Positions 1 to 11,599 of a stretch of DNA of 64,000 bases are shown here, piece after piece. The stretch lies in NCBI RefSeq assembly GCF_001540865.1, contig NC_033627.1, forward strand, positions 692,432 to 756,431, read 5' to 3'. Below the pieces are notes generated by a model. That model was not told where the DNA came from and ran no database searches. It was given only the letters and a program-made list of their open reading frames with translations. Each line of letters opens with the position of its first letter. Positions within the stretch are counted from its first letter, which is position 1. The stretch is from Ananas comosus. Lineage: Eukaryota; Streptophyta; Magnoliopsida; Poales; Bromeliaceae. The position numbers and the translations under genes were made by a program.

Positions 1-1
1 T

Positions 2-1564
2 TTCGAGGTAGACAAGGAAGTCGCAGCAGCAGTTAAGAAAGCATTTATCTGGCTCGCCAATTGCCCCTCCTCTTCAAACAAAGAGGAATTCAAAGACTTG
101 CTATGGAAAATCAGTCAGAATCCTGATTCTAATGAAACTGGCGAGGATTTAACTGATCCTCAAAGTGAAGTGGAATTGGAACTTGTTCATAAAATGCTTG
201 ATAGGCTTAAACGTCTGCACGAAGATGAGCTTTCGTCTCTAGCTGTTGTTGTTGCTACCTGTGGTCTAAATGCTGCTCTTCTTGAAGTAGAATCTGGAAA
301 AGACCATGATCTTGGACCAGTTAACAGTTTGAGTGTGGGCTTCCTAGGAACATCGACGAGAAGATTTTCTAATGTTCAAGGATTTTTAGAGGAAAATTTG
401 CAGAAGAAAGAAGCTGTGACAGAAGTTCCAAGTCTTGATAAGTTCTTGGTGAAGCATGTCTCTAGACTTCAAAGGGAAGTTGAAGAAGCAAGGAAAGTAA
501 AGAAAAGTGATTCTAAATTGGAAAACGAGAGATCTAGGGGTAGCAATGTAACAATTGCTGAATGTGCTTCTGACTTGGGAAGTGTTCTTGTAAAGCATGT
601 CTCTAAACTCGAAAGGGAGATCCAAGAAGCCAAGAAGAACATCCACAAGGACAACCCTCGACCAGAAGGTGGAAAATGTATGGAGTCGAATGATATTGAA
701 GGTGTCAATGCTGAAAATCAAGGGGCTGAATCGAATAATGTTGCATCCGAGTCCACAGGATCATGCGAGGACAGAAAAAAGCATGAGTTGTTGGCAGGGC
801 ATAGAAATGCTCAAGCCTATTCTCACGGTGGTATTCTAGAAGACAAAGAGAACATTGTTTTAGATCAAGTGAATAAAAGGTTATCTCGAGTTGAAAGAGC
901 TAAAAATGAAGTACTCAAAACATTCTCATCAATTAATAACAATGGAGGTGAGGAGGCACAATTCGCGGGCCTTGATAAGATTTTAGTTAAGCCAGTTTGC
1001 AGGTTGGAGAAGGAAAAGATGCAACGTTTGGAAAATGTAAGCAATTTTAAATCCCAAAAATGTGAGAAAAGGCAAGGAAACGAAGCGATACCATTAGAGA
1101 GCTTAGATAAGATACTTGTAAAACATGTCTCTAGACTTGAGAGGGAGAAAATGGCATTCCGGGGAAATGATGATTCAATTACTATAAAGAAAAGAGAAAA
1201 GGAAAGTAAAGAAAAAGGTGTGGTGGAGAGTCTGGGTGAGATCTTAGTTAAGCATCAGTCGAAACTTGAGAAAGCTAAGTTGGCTGCATCTGAGCAACTA
1301 GGAGATGATTTTCAAAATGGAAAAACTCGAAAAGAAGCAAGAGAGAGGGAGTTGCTAGAAGCTTGGGGAGGATTGAGCTTGGGGAATTCTATAAAGCCTC
1401 ATCTCTCTAGGATTGAGAGAGATAAGGTAAGTTACTTCTTTTTGAGTCTTTGTTCTTTAAATGTGAGGAAATGAAGATGCTAATATTCTTTTTTCTTTTT
1501 TTTTTTCATTCAGGCTGCATGGAGGAGGGCTGAGGAAGAGCAAATGCATGCTATGGGAGTTTAG
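2..1564 (+). CDS. Repeat-containing coiled-coil protein, 3' part of gene
   Basis: The reading frame is open from base 2, so the true start lies upstream of the window. Exon 2..1426 ends at a GTAAGT donor. The intron 1427..1513 ends in CAG, and the last exon 1514..1564 encodes AAWRRAEEEQMHAMGV and a TAG stop. The visible part is about 491 residues. It is very rich in Lys and Glu and contains seven copies of a module of about 16-20 residues with the core ILVKHVSRLEREK, separated by 30-90 variable residues (clearest copies near 430, 572, 970, 1106 and 1232; degenerate ones near 867 and 1391). The module is amphipathic, so a helical or coiled-coil role is likely. I know similar plant proteins only as uncharacterised and assign no function. 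The exon structure is convincing; the N-terminus is missing. Confidence 0.85.
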
Positions 1565-1744
1565 AAGTAATTGTGCTACTCCTTTTATTTGTTTTTTTTT
1601 TCTTTTCTTTTTTGTTGGTTTTAATTCCCCTCAAAGATGATGTAGATACATTCTCTCTTCTCTGTGTGATGTTCTTGCTTTGTCCCGTTTGTAGAATAGA
1701 TCCTTCTTTTGAAGCTGTGGAAGGTCATCTATTGAACTTCATCT
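1565..1744 (+). other. 3' UTR of the repeat-containing gene
   Basis: This T-rich stretch between the stop codon and the LINE insertion is the expected 3' UTR. I see no coding sequence. Confidence 0.5.
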
Positions 1745-1755
1745 AATGAAATGTT

Positions 1756-2232
1756 TTTTTTGAGAAAGAAGTAGCGAGCTACCTGCTTCATTCATCAAGC
1801 ATAATGAACTAAGTGTACATGATGGAAGCAGCTAAGGCCTCTTATGAAGCAGAAAAAAGTAGAAAATGAACAAGGAAGGAAAAATAGAACTATAGGAGAA
1901 AGCTAGAGAGCTAGAACAGGTGATGCGAAAATACAAAAGTGAGAGATCAGGAAGAAGAAGAAAGGGATCACAGGTCGTTCCCGGCATTCATCAAGGCAAG
2001 AACGTCCAGTCGTTCGTCAAGGTATAGACGCGCTCAAGAGCCCTGGTAGCATTGGGGCCGTACTCGCGGAAGATAGTGTTGTTGCGTTCCGTCCAAATGA
2101 CCCACCAGGTTGCTGCCAAATTGGTTAGGCGTTTCCTTCTCCTCGTTGCGCCAGGGATGCTAGAAGTATTTGCCCAAAGACTTCGCACGTCACTTTGTTA
2201 GTTGGTTCTGGGCTTCCATCACAGAAAAAGAG
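1756..2232 (-). mobile_element. 5'-truncated LINE (non-LTR retrotransposon) 3' fragment
   Basis: On the minus strand 1991..2188 reads as the end of a LINE reverse-transcriptase ORF: TWWVIWTERNNTIFRE is the typical C-terminal zinc-binding region of plant LINE polymerases. The 3' tail of the element lies at the left, as TTTCTC followed by an A-run (seen as T-run at 1753-1760). An 11-bp direct repeat, AATGAAATGTT, flanks the insert at 1745..1755 and 2233..2243, as expected of target-primed insertion. The element is severely 5' truncated and cannot be autonomous. Confidence 0.8.
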
Positions 2233-2548
2233 AATGAAATGTTATGTAGAACTTCACCTTTTTGTCAATTAAATTTGTATTTATTGACAACAAAAGAAGA
2301 AATACCTCACTTTTGCAGTTGCCGTTTTGACATCCGAGTTCATCATTCGAGTTTTTTTAAGTTTATCTCTCATGACATTAGTCATGTTTGGTGAAATCCG
2401 TTGAGTAGTTAAATATCTAAAACTAGGTGTTTGCATCTTGTTGTTGTTAGGCAAAAACATGCAGGCCTAGCATAAGGTACGATACATTCTGAAACAGGCA
2501 TCTTAGCTTTCGTTTCAAAATTTTACTTTTACCATTTTATGGTATATT

Positions 2549-2550
<2 letters not shown>

Positions 2551-2610
<60 letters not shown>

Positions 2611-2611
2611 C
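2551..2611. repeat. (CT)n-(TA)n compound microsatellite
   Basis: About 38 bases of CT dinucleotide run directly into a TA dinucleotide tract. Confidence 0.95.
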
Positions 2612-3700
2612 AGGTATATATTTAATGAAAACTTTTAAGTTCCTAATAGAATGTTGACAAAATATTTGAAATGAGTGGAGAAATTAGTAGTAATCAAAAG
2701 TTAATAAGATGAAAGGTTTAAATACTTTAATCTCTTTCTCACTCAAAAAAAAAAAAAAAGAAAAAAAAAAGAGGAAAACTTTACTTGGGCACCATCTCAA
2801 CAGCCAACAACCAATTTTTGAGCTTGAAATAAATGAGTGTGGTTGGACTATAAGTTTTTTAACAACTACACCACATCAACCACAACAAACTAATCATATC
2901 CTTTTTATCTAAAATAAATAAATAAATAAATCTATCTGAGGAATCAAATTCGATTGATTTGTAACATTTTGTCATTCATATGATTATCATATCTTGGACT
3001 ATTTCGCTTGTCCGATCTATGTAAGTTTGAGGACAGCTAAGTGATCTACCACCAACAAGATTAGGTTGATTTCGGCTTTGACACGTGTCCGTTCTGTCCA
3101 CCACTAATTCATCCTTTGCCAGTTGGGAACCACTGCATTCATTCATTTCATTTGCTCTCCCGTTGATGGGAGGTGATACTTTTCTTTCCCAGCACTGCGG
3201 TTCCGAACTGGGGAAAAGTTGATGCTTTTCCAATCTCCATTTTTTTGATTTTCCCGAACACGGTTTTAAAAAGCTCGAAGGTGATGGATCTTTCCAGAAG
3301 CTCACGATCACTAACAAATCATGCACTTATATCGTACGTGTAGAAGTAGCTCAGCTCAGTGCCTGTTATTTAGATTGTGTTCTTGGCTTTTTAGATAAGA
3401 AAAATTAATTTAACAGTTTAAAAGAAAAATTAAAAGATAATTATCTCATCAAATAATTAAAAATTGAGCAAAAGCCAGTTTTTCGAAGCGATTTATGAGA
3501 CGGTAATAGTGTAAAAAATGATAGCAAAAACCGACGGACTAGTTTAAAATATCGAAGGACGTGATGGACTAATGTGCAAAAAGTCTCTGTATATTATTAT
3601 GGTCCCCTCGGATCCCTAAGGCCCGTTACCCCGTAGCCACCGCAAAGTCCACAGAGAAAAGAAAAGAGGCGAGGAAAGGGTTCGGGGGAAAGAGAACGAG
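2612..3700. other. Intergenic, no gene supported
   Basis: AT-rich spacer with an A-run near 2745-2770 and an AAAT run near 2912. A 116-codon minus-strand reading frame (2976..3326) has no family features and lies in the likely promoter of the next gene. The last 100 bases, purine-rich, are the probable 5' UTR of that gene. Confidence 0.5.
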
Positions 3701-3713
3701 GAGAGCGATCGCC

Positions 3714-5383
3714 ATGGGAGGCGGCAACGGGCAAAAGGCGAAGATGGCGCGCGAGAGGAACATGGAGAAGAACAAAGCGGCCAAAGGTCGATCCCGATCT
3801 CCTCTCTCTCTTTTTTTTTTTTCTTTTTTTTTTTTTTGATATCAATTAGGGGAATTCTATGGGTTTCTTCTGTTTTCTCACCGATCGATCGCTTTTTAAA
3901 AAAATTTCGTGCAGGGAGCCAGTTGGAATCGAACAAGAAGGCCATGAACATCCAGGTTCGCCTCTTTTTGCTCGATCTAGTGATTGTTGGATGTTAATTT
4001 CTCACGAGATTAGATGATATTGTTGTATCTTGATAGATCTGGCCGTTTTGGCCGGAATTTTGTTTATCAGGGTTAGGGTTTTTGGGATAGTTGGTGACTG
4101 GTGGAGTAATTTGGTCATCGGACCAATTTTCTCTATAGAATGATGAACAAGGAACTAGGGTTTCTAGACTGTTTAATATGAGTGAGAAAACTTAGTGATT
4201 ATTTGGATGATGGCGTTGTGGGCTCTGTATTTAGGATGAATTTTAGTTTTTTTTTAGGCAATATTTATTTGTAGTAGAATCTCATAACAATTTATACAAT
4301 TTTGATCTGGTGAGGAGCGACCGATGTCATCTGAGTGGTGGAAATCCGTCCTTTCCTTGTTGATGGTTCTCTAGGATTTGCATGAAGGTTGATATGATCG
4401 TGGATTACCTAGTTTCTTAGATCCCGTATCTTAGACTGACTCTTTTTGCAGTGGATTTTCCTTAAAATCTCTTAGTCCGGGCAAAATTACTATATCTCGA
4501 CACAGTATGTATTTTTGTTTCCTTAGATCCTGTAACTGTACTGAGGCTAAATGCGTAGTTGCTAGTTCTCTGTAATGAGTCACCAGTGGGAACTAAAGAC
4601 TAATCTTGCTTATTTAACTCTTTCTTGATAGGGATTTTTTTTCAGTTTGATTTCTGTTTTTATCTTTAATATTCTGCAGCATTTGTGAACTAGTTATTTT
4701 TGCAACCAATAATATATGCTTGTATACACTTTCAGATGATATGAATTCACTTTTTTTTTAAAAAAAAAAACAAGGTTTTAATTTTTGATATATAACTTTT
4801 CTGCGACAAGTAATGAATATTTTAGGATCTATTTGGTCTTGTTCAAATTGCTTATTGCATATATCTTATGAAAAGTGAAAATTGTGTATATGCCTTTGCG
4901 AATTATCTTCTAAACAATGGAGCCACTTGGATACATATGTATGCAAGTTATGACTTTGATGATTGGTATCTATGCAAATATGTTGGTGTCTCTGCTGTTC
5001 TTACGTTAGTGATGTATTGACTAGTTTCTTGTTTAAGGTTTCTTGGTTTCATCAGATGTTACTTAGGTGTCTTTCAAACCCATGATTTACCACAGCTGAA
5101 GAGTTCATGTTCACTATGCGAGTAAATTTGATATAATGGAAGCATGCCATTATGATACTGGATTACTAAATTATCTCGTCTTTGTCAGATCAAAAGCCTG
5201 GTAATTTGCTGAAAATGTGATGACTATTTACTTGTTCCTAATTCTATTTTTTCCTTGATTTAGTGCAAGGTATGCATGCAGACATTCATCTGCACCACGT
5301 CAGAAGTGAAGTGCAGGGAACATGCCGAGGCGAAGCATCCGAAGACTGATCTCTACCAGTGCTTCCCCCACCTTAAAAAATAG
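3714..5383 (+). CDS. Small C2H2-type zinc-binding protein, At2g23090 family (77 aa)
   Basis: Three exons: 3714..3786, 3915..3955 and 5264..5383, all with GT-AG junctions and continuous phase. The product starts MGGGNGQKAKMARERNMEKN, which is the characteristic basic N-terminus of this small eukaryotic family (N-terminal 4F5/SERF-like segment). Next comes a single zinc knuckle with C39, C42, H58 and H63 (C-x2-C-x15-H-x4-H), and the protein ends QCFPHLKK. The second intron is long (1308 bp). The ATG has a good context (GCCATGG) and matches the family start. Length equals the family's usual 75-80 residues. Its cellular role is not established; SERF-like proteins elsewhere act on protein aggregation, but I would not carry that over. 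Confidence 0.93.
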
Positions 5384-6983
5384 TACTGGGGCTAGAAGAA
5401 GAAAGATACAACTGTTACTAGTTTTCTTAAGGGTGGTTTTATCTGTTCTGTGTGTTAAACTGGGTTGCATAAGTGTGTAGACATCCATCTGTAATGCTTT
5501 GAACTATTTTAAGAGTGGATTTGCTTCCCTGCTGATGCATCTTCTGCTTATTCGTATTTGAAAACATATTCTTTGGTAACAATCTGGTGAAAGAAAACCA
5601 ACAGTTTAGTTTTCCGAAATGTATGTTAATGGAATCAAGTGTCAGAATGTAGTTGCTGTTGTCTGTATGGTGCGATCATTTTACATGACAAGATGGCAGA
5701 GATTAAACACCCTTTTATGATGAGAAAAATCAGAGTTTATGAGCATTTACAGTCTTGTATCCCCTACTAGTTTGTTGATTTTGCGATGAGTTATTTGTTT
5801 TACCATCCCTGCAGAGCAATTATATCGTAATAATTCATGTAGTTATTATGATACATTAGTTGAATTATCGAATCGTTGAGATAATACTATATTGTTACAC
5901 AAATTAGTTGTTGCTGTATTACCGTATTAGGTACAATGTTGTGTTGGCGGTGCTTGAAATACAACATATTGTTCTGAGGTAAGGACCAAGGATTCCTACA
6001 ATTAGAAACTTCAATATAGTATCGCAAATGCCTATTCTGTTATCGATTCTGTTTATGGATGATTGGTATCGATAAAGAAAGATACATAGACTCGGTGAAT
6101 TTGGTATTGATAAAGAAAGATCCAGGGACTAGTGACACAGTAATTTACAATGAGGACCACATTTCAAGTGATTCTGAGTTATGTATGGACTGGATGTGCA
6201 TGTTCACGTTCTATTGCGCCTTTTGCCTCGCTCTTGGTTTCTTTTGGTTTCTAAAGCATTGTCCATGTGAAACTGAATCCTCTTCTAGACATGTGGAGAC
6301 CTTATATTTATAAATTCTGCTAAAAGAAGAAAAGTTGTTATAGAACACTGAAGCTGAGTCAGAGATATAAAGCTTAAAAAGATGAATGACATACTCATAT
6401 GATGTGTCTCTCAAATCCTCAGAAAAGAAATGGCACGACTCTTGTCTTAGATTCTTCTCAGATTCTGGTGCATTTCTTGCCATTTCCTCTGCTTTTATGC
6501 CTGAATCTATCAATTCCCTCAATACATTTCGACTGTACCGTACATTAATTTTTCCTTGAAATTTTTGATCAAATAGGGTTTCAGGATTGTAATTGCTTCT
6601 TCAAATGAACCATTAATCTAATAATCTCTCTCTTTATTTTTCTACTTAGTACACATAATTTAGGTGGGGATGAAGCACATGCCTGTGTTGTTTTGTCTCT
6701 CTTCCCTCCTGCCTTATCCTCTTACATGTGGATGCATGGAACAATGGAGATCCAATCAACACATCCTCTTTGAGGTTAATAATTTTCTCTTCATTAGAAT
6801 AACCAACTAGATTAATCAGACTAAGCATCAAGCACAAACAAATTAGCAGATGGACAGGATAGGTTTCTCCTCATTCTACCTAAAAAGCCACCAAATATCA
6901 TTCCTAAGGAGAGTAAAAAAAAAAAAAAAAAAAAGAAGAAGAAAAAGCCTAGTTAAAAAAGCTAAAAGTGACAATAAGGCTAT
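5384..6983. other. 3' UTR and intergenic spacer, no gene supported
   Basis: The first 150-300 bases are the likely 3' UTR of the zinc-finger gene. The remainder is AT-rich. Reading frames at 6059..6313 (+) and 6211..6522 (-) overlap, lack family features and look accidental. An A-run with GAA repeats lies at 6915-6950. Confidence 0.5.
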
Positions 6984-7666
6984 TCATGTCATCTTAAGGC
7001 TTAAGCAATGGAGAAGCCATGGCTGTTGCTTAAGCCCCTCCTGCATCATTCCCTCTCCTGCGTCGAAAGCTCTAGTCCTCTCACTCTGAAAGCTAGTGTT
7101 CACATTCGGCACCTGAACAAGTCCCCATTCATGGCCTAAATGCCCGCCGGACTCGGTTGAAGATGACGAGAAGCTCGCTCCGGAGTCGCAAGAAGCGAAA
7201 GCAGTCCCTTCTCTCTTCTTTCTACTGCTTCCGATGGCAAGCGTAAGATCTAATTCGCTCTCCTGCTCGATATCTAGCATGGCCTCTTCATCATCTTCTT
7301 TGGTGCTTACTATATATTCATCAGCTGGCAGATCTAAGTTAAGTGCCTTTCGAGGCTTATTCGGATTACGGTTGGTAGGAGAGGATGAAGGGGTCCTTTG
7401 TCTCTTCAGCTCTTTGCTCTCCATCTCCCTCATCAGTAGCTTCTGAACTCTATACAATCGATGGAGCTCGTGAACCTGAATCGATAAAATTGTGCAATGT
7501 AAAGAGATCAATTAGCTTGAAATTTGAACCGATCGAGGAGGAGTAGAATTGAGATTACACAATAATTGAGACCTGAGACCTATACCTGCTGTCTAAAAGT
7601 TTCTTCATGCTTCAGCATGGCCATCTTCAGATATTCTCTATCGTAACGTCGAATGAACTGCTCCAT
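6984..7666 (-). CDS. Plant-specific 190-aa protein with EAR-like motif
   Basis: Two exons on the minus strand. Exon 1 (7586..7666) encodes MEQFIRRYDREYLKMAMLKH and ends FRQQ. Exon 2 (6984..7475) starts VHELHRLYRVQKLLMREM. The junction is GT-AG in phase 0 and restores a continuous predicted helix of about 45 residues, which is the hallmark of this family. The middle is Ser/Pro rich. Residues from roughly 95 contain ALNLDLPADE and ELDLTLAIG, both resembling the LxLxL EAR repression motif. The C-terminus ends PWLLHCLSLKMT. Related plant proteins are annotated as uncharacterised. The EAR-like motifs suggest, but do not show, recruitment of corepressors in the nucleus. An intron-reading ATG at 7511 is a false start. 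Confidence 0.85.
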
Positions 7667-10329
7667 TGCGCTCTCCTTTTAAAGAAATTGCGGAGAATTT
7701 GATCTTTTGTGTGTCACCAAAACAAGTGGAGAAACCCAAATGTTACAGAATGATTTTGTCTTCTTGTTATTCTCCAATATACGTGTCGCAATTCGGTTTC
7801 CAAAAATGTCGGTGTCGCCCTGCAAATATTCCGATTCTAGTGAGGCCAAAGTTGATTGATTTTATAGCACTTTGATGAGATTCCCACTAGTGTCTGCCGG
7901 GAAGACGACAATCCAGTCCGAAAATTGCAAATGCAGACAATAGGTAATCCAACTTTAAATGTATAGGACTTAAAATTCCAGATGAAGGTCTTGAGATATG
8001 ACGTAAATTTATTCCGAAAACCATCTGATATGAGGGACCAAAGTAGAATTGTAATTTGTCCAGTTGTCTATTTCAATATTACTGCAGCAGAATAAGCTGC
8101 AGATTATATGATAGTCACATTGATTCTATTTTGCGTTGTTTCCTAGAAAAACAATAGAACTTGAAAAGCAAGGAATTTGCTGGAGAAAAAAAAAAGAAGA
8201 TTAATATTTGCAATAAGTAAAAGTTTAGCAGCAATAATTGAATATCATGGGATAGTTAGATTTCCCATTTTCAAATCCCCCAATTTTCTCTCTCTAATAA
8301 AATGCACCAAAAATTAATTCCTCTGGAGACAAAGGTATATGCCCAGTAGTTTCAGAAGCATGTGTAATCATTAAAAGTTAAGAAGAAAATCCCTTTCATA
8401 ATTGGTAGTTCACTCAATGAAGAGGGAAATCCAACAATCAATATTACAGGTGGTAGAGAGAGAGAGATTGTTCATGTGAAATAACAAAAACAAAAGGGGG
8501 TTGGATATTGATAGAAACTAACATTTAAATAGTACCATACACAAATTACTTTGGGAATTAACATAAAATTGAGGATTATGATGGACAAACTAGACCACTA
8601 TATGTGTGTGTCACATGGCTAAGACCATGAACAAGAGAACCAACAATCCTTTGAGAAGAACTTCATATGTTACATCTTTTATCATCTACAAAAGGCTCAA
8701 AGCACCCTCACCTGTGATCAACTCTTTGGTATCAGCTCCTATGATGAGGAACACAAAAGGAGCTTCTTCAATGGAAAGAGAGAGAGAGAGAGAGAGAAAG
8801 AAAGAAAGAAAGAAAGATAGAGAAGGAGAAAGCTTTTCCAACTCCCTCTGATCACACCCTTTCCTCAATATGAAGCTCTCCTTTTGGGGACACAAAGAAC
8901 AACCCCACAACTCCTCAATTCCCCCTCAATGAGCACTCCTATTTAAAACTCCCTCCACAGCCCCCACCCCCAACCAAGGAATAATATATTACTTGGATCT
9001 ATTTAGGCATGCCCAAACAAAACCATTCTTAGCTCAGTGAAGTTCCAGGTGCATGAGGAGAAAAAAGATGCCCCAGAGAGTGCCAACAAAGGATAGGCAC
9101 TAAAATAATCAAAGGGGACCCCTCACAATTATTTTATATAGAGAGGAGGGTATTGGATAATTATAGAGCACTACTCCAGAGAATCACCCAAACAAGCCAG
9201 CTAAACCTACCATGATACTACACATGTGCCCAACCCCCCAACCCCCCCAAGGATTTTTTATCTATCATTTTCCATGTATCATTACAACTTGTTTCCACTA
9301 ACATACACTATTTAGGATATGGTGTAGCCGAGGAATAGAATGTGGGTGTGTTTACACTTGTTCAGGAGAATATTTTGCGCCAATAATCGTTTGTAAATGC
9401 TTGGGGGAGTTATTGGCTAGTGGTGCAATAGAGAAACTTCCACATGGATGGGGTGTACCTGCTGCTTTTTATGTGTATTGGATGTTATATATATATTGAA
9501 CACAGCAGTACAGGTTACATTCTTCTTTATGTACTTTTAAAAGGTCGTATTTAGCTTATAACTACTGCCACCTTTTCAGCTAATAAGCATTCCATGACAT
9601 CTTGAGCTTGTCTTATTGCTTGGCCTTATCATCCATCTGCTGGATTTCGGGCCGTGTTCGCGATTTGTCGGCCATTAAAATCACGGGCTTGTTTTGGTAG
9701 ATTGAGCGGTTTTTGATTTGCCAGTACTGATAAACTTATCGGATTCCTTTTCACATTATTCACAATGTATTATATATGCGGGATCCAAACCAATTTAACT
9801 TTTAAACTTTAAATTGAATTGGGCAAGTTAAATTGGATTAGATTATGCTACTTACCACCTATCTAAGGAACTTGGTGGAGCCTTTTTCACTAGCTTTGAC
9901 CACTTTGGGCTCATGATGTCATTGGACCAGATAATCTTATGATCCAAATTTGGTCCACCACCCACCACCACCACCACCATCACCAAAATTGGATCAGCTA
10001 TGATCACCATGATGCACCCAATGCCATGCATGATCCTGATTCAATGCACATGGGTCCACATACAATCCCATCATCATCACCGTTAATCCCTCATCACAAT
10101 TTACATTACATTGCTCCTAAAAATAAATACCTAGTAATTAAAATAATCCCCTGTTCCTCACTGAAAACAAGCATTGGAGACACATGGGTTCGCGTGCATT
10201 ATTGGCACACAATAATGAAATTAGTAATGATAATAATAATACAAACCTATATCCCTTTTCTTTGGGAGAGGGGAAGAGCTCAATTTTGTCCTCTTTTGAG
10301 CTTCGCACAATCACACCCATCCCCAAGGG
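7667..10329. other. Intergenic: upstream region of the EAR-motif gene
   Basis: No convincing gene. It holds a (GA)n/(AAAG)n tract at about 8775-8822, a C-run region near 9235-9250, and a (CAC)n tract at 9958-9982 whose translation (poly-His) is a microsatellite effect. Confidence 0.5.
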
Positions 10330-10352
10330 CCGTGGATTCAGTGTAACGGCTT

Positions 10353-10553
10353 TGCTTCGAAGAGGGTTTGGTGGTTACTGGGTACAGCGTATGTGCGTCA
10401 TGTAAAAAGAAAAAATAAAATAAAAAAGGAAAATGCTCGGGTGTGGATACGANGTTGCACCGAAGAGGGTTTGGTGGTTACTGGGTACAGCGTATGTGCG
10501 TCATGTAAAAAGAAAAAATAAAATAAAAAAGGAAAATGCTCGGGTGTGGATAC
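10353..10553. repeat. Tandem duplicate of about 105 bp around a single N
   Basis: The segment beginning CGAAGAGGGTTTGGTGGTTA and ending CTCGGGTGTGGATACGA occurs twice, at about 10357-10451 and 10461-10554, with the only ambiguous base (10453) between them. The copies look identical. A near-identical pair at an N is more likely an assembly join than biology. Confidence 0.9.
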
Positions 10554-10664
10554 GACTTACGGGTAGTGCTCTCATAGTCTCATATGGTGAGGTCATTTGG
10601 ATAAGAGTAATGCCTCGCGTAACATGTAACCTAGAAACTCCCTCAAAGTGTAATTTATACGTTT

Positions 10665-10700
<36 letters not shown>

Positions 10701-11413
10701 TAGTATCTTTTTAGAGTTAAAACCAATCACCGAGCAATGCTATTATCAACGCTAAATTTATTATTACAACCGTTTCGTTGCATGTAGTTGCAACTGCATT
10801 GCAGTTGTAATTACATGCAAATATAAATATGGTATTTAGTTTTTGACATATTTAACTCTAATTGTTATAGAAACTGCAATAGGAGGTCCAATTACAACAA
10901 TTAAAATAACGTCTAAATTAACCGCAGTTCCAACAACAACCGTTGGAGAGAGTAATTTTAAACAAAAGTTAAGTTTATCTCCTTAATTATTTTTTAAATA
11001 AAAAATATTTTTTTTTTATATTGAAGGTAATCTTACCATTATAAATGATCATTTCTCACATGCATACAATCAAACAAATTATTTGTAGTTACAACAGTTT
11101 TTACTATATCCAACCAAACAGGATGTATATAGTTGCAACAGCTGTATTTTCAATTGCATACATCTTCAACTATACTGTATTTATAATTACATCTAACCGA
11201 ACAATCCCTTAATGTATTTGGTCGGTAATCAATATCGAATTTGAGTAGATACTTCCGCCCACTTCTATAAATAAGATTTGCGCCGAAGCAATTGATGCCA
11301 TTTAGTAATAATAAGTGGGATTTAACCATTTTCATATTCAAGTTTCATCAATCTTTGCTTTGCTTGAGAGTGGGCATAGCATAGCATTACTCGCCTTATT
11401 AACCGGATCGGCA
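10554..11413. other. Intergenic, repeat-like, with TA microsatellite
   Basis: A (TA)n tract occupies about 10667-10697. The region 10760-11190 repeatedly contains GTTGCAAC/GTTACAAC and a near-palindrome of about 39 bp at 10780-10818 centred on ACTGCATTGCAGT. This looks like a decayed transposon, but I could not fix its ends. Confidence 0.4.
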
Positions 11414-11529
11414 CTATTTTGGGGTATCTTTTGGGGTACCCGTAGCGATACTCTTTGGATAAACCCTAGAACTCAAAGGTGCCGACATTGGTGCACGCGT
11501 TGCCGGAGAGGGGAGGCGCAGCCGTACGA

Positions 11530-11595
11530 GGTGGTGGGCCCCCCCAGGGGGCCCGTTCCCCGAGGACCAAGAGCCCGATCGGGGGGCCCACCACC
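11530..11595. repeat. Perfect 15-bp GC-rich inverted repeat with 36-base loop
   Basis: GGTGGTGGGCCCCCC at 11530..11544 is exactly the reverse complement of GGGGGGCCCACCACC at 11581..11595. It lies in a GC-rich island of about 180 bp inside AT-rich DNA. Each arm contains GTGGGCCC, the consensus bound by TCP transcription factors. No gene is attached to it. Confidence 0.85.
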
Positions 11596-11599
11596 CATT

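Noticed and set aside
2976..3326. 116-codon minus-strand frame
   Set aside because: No domain or family signal; lies in the probable promoter of the zinc-finger gene.
9939..10346. Frame encoding a poly-His tract
   Set aside because: Produced by a (CAC)n microsatellite and running into the duplicated region at the N.
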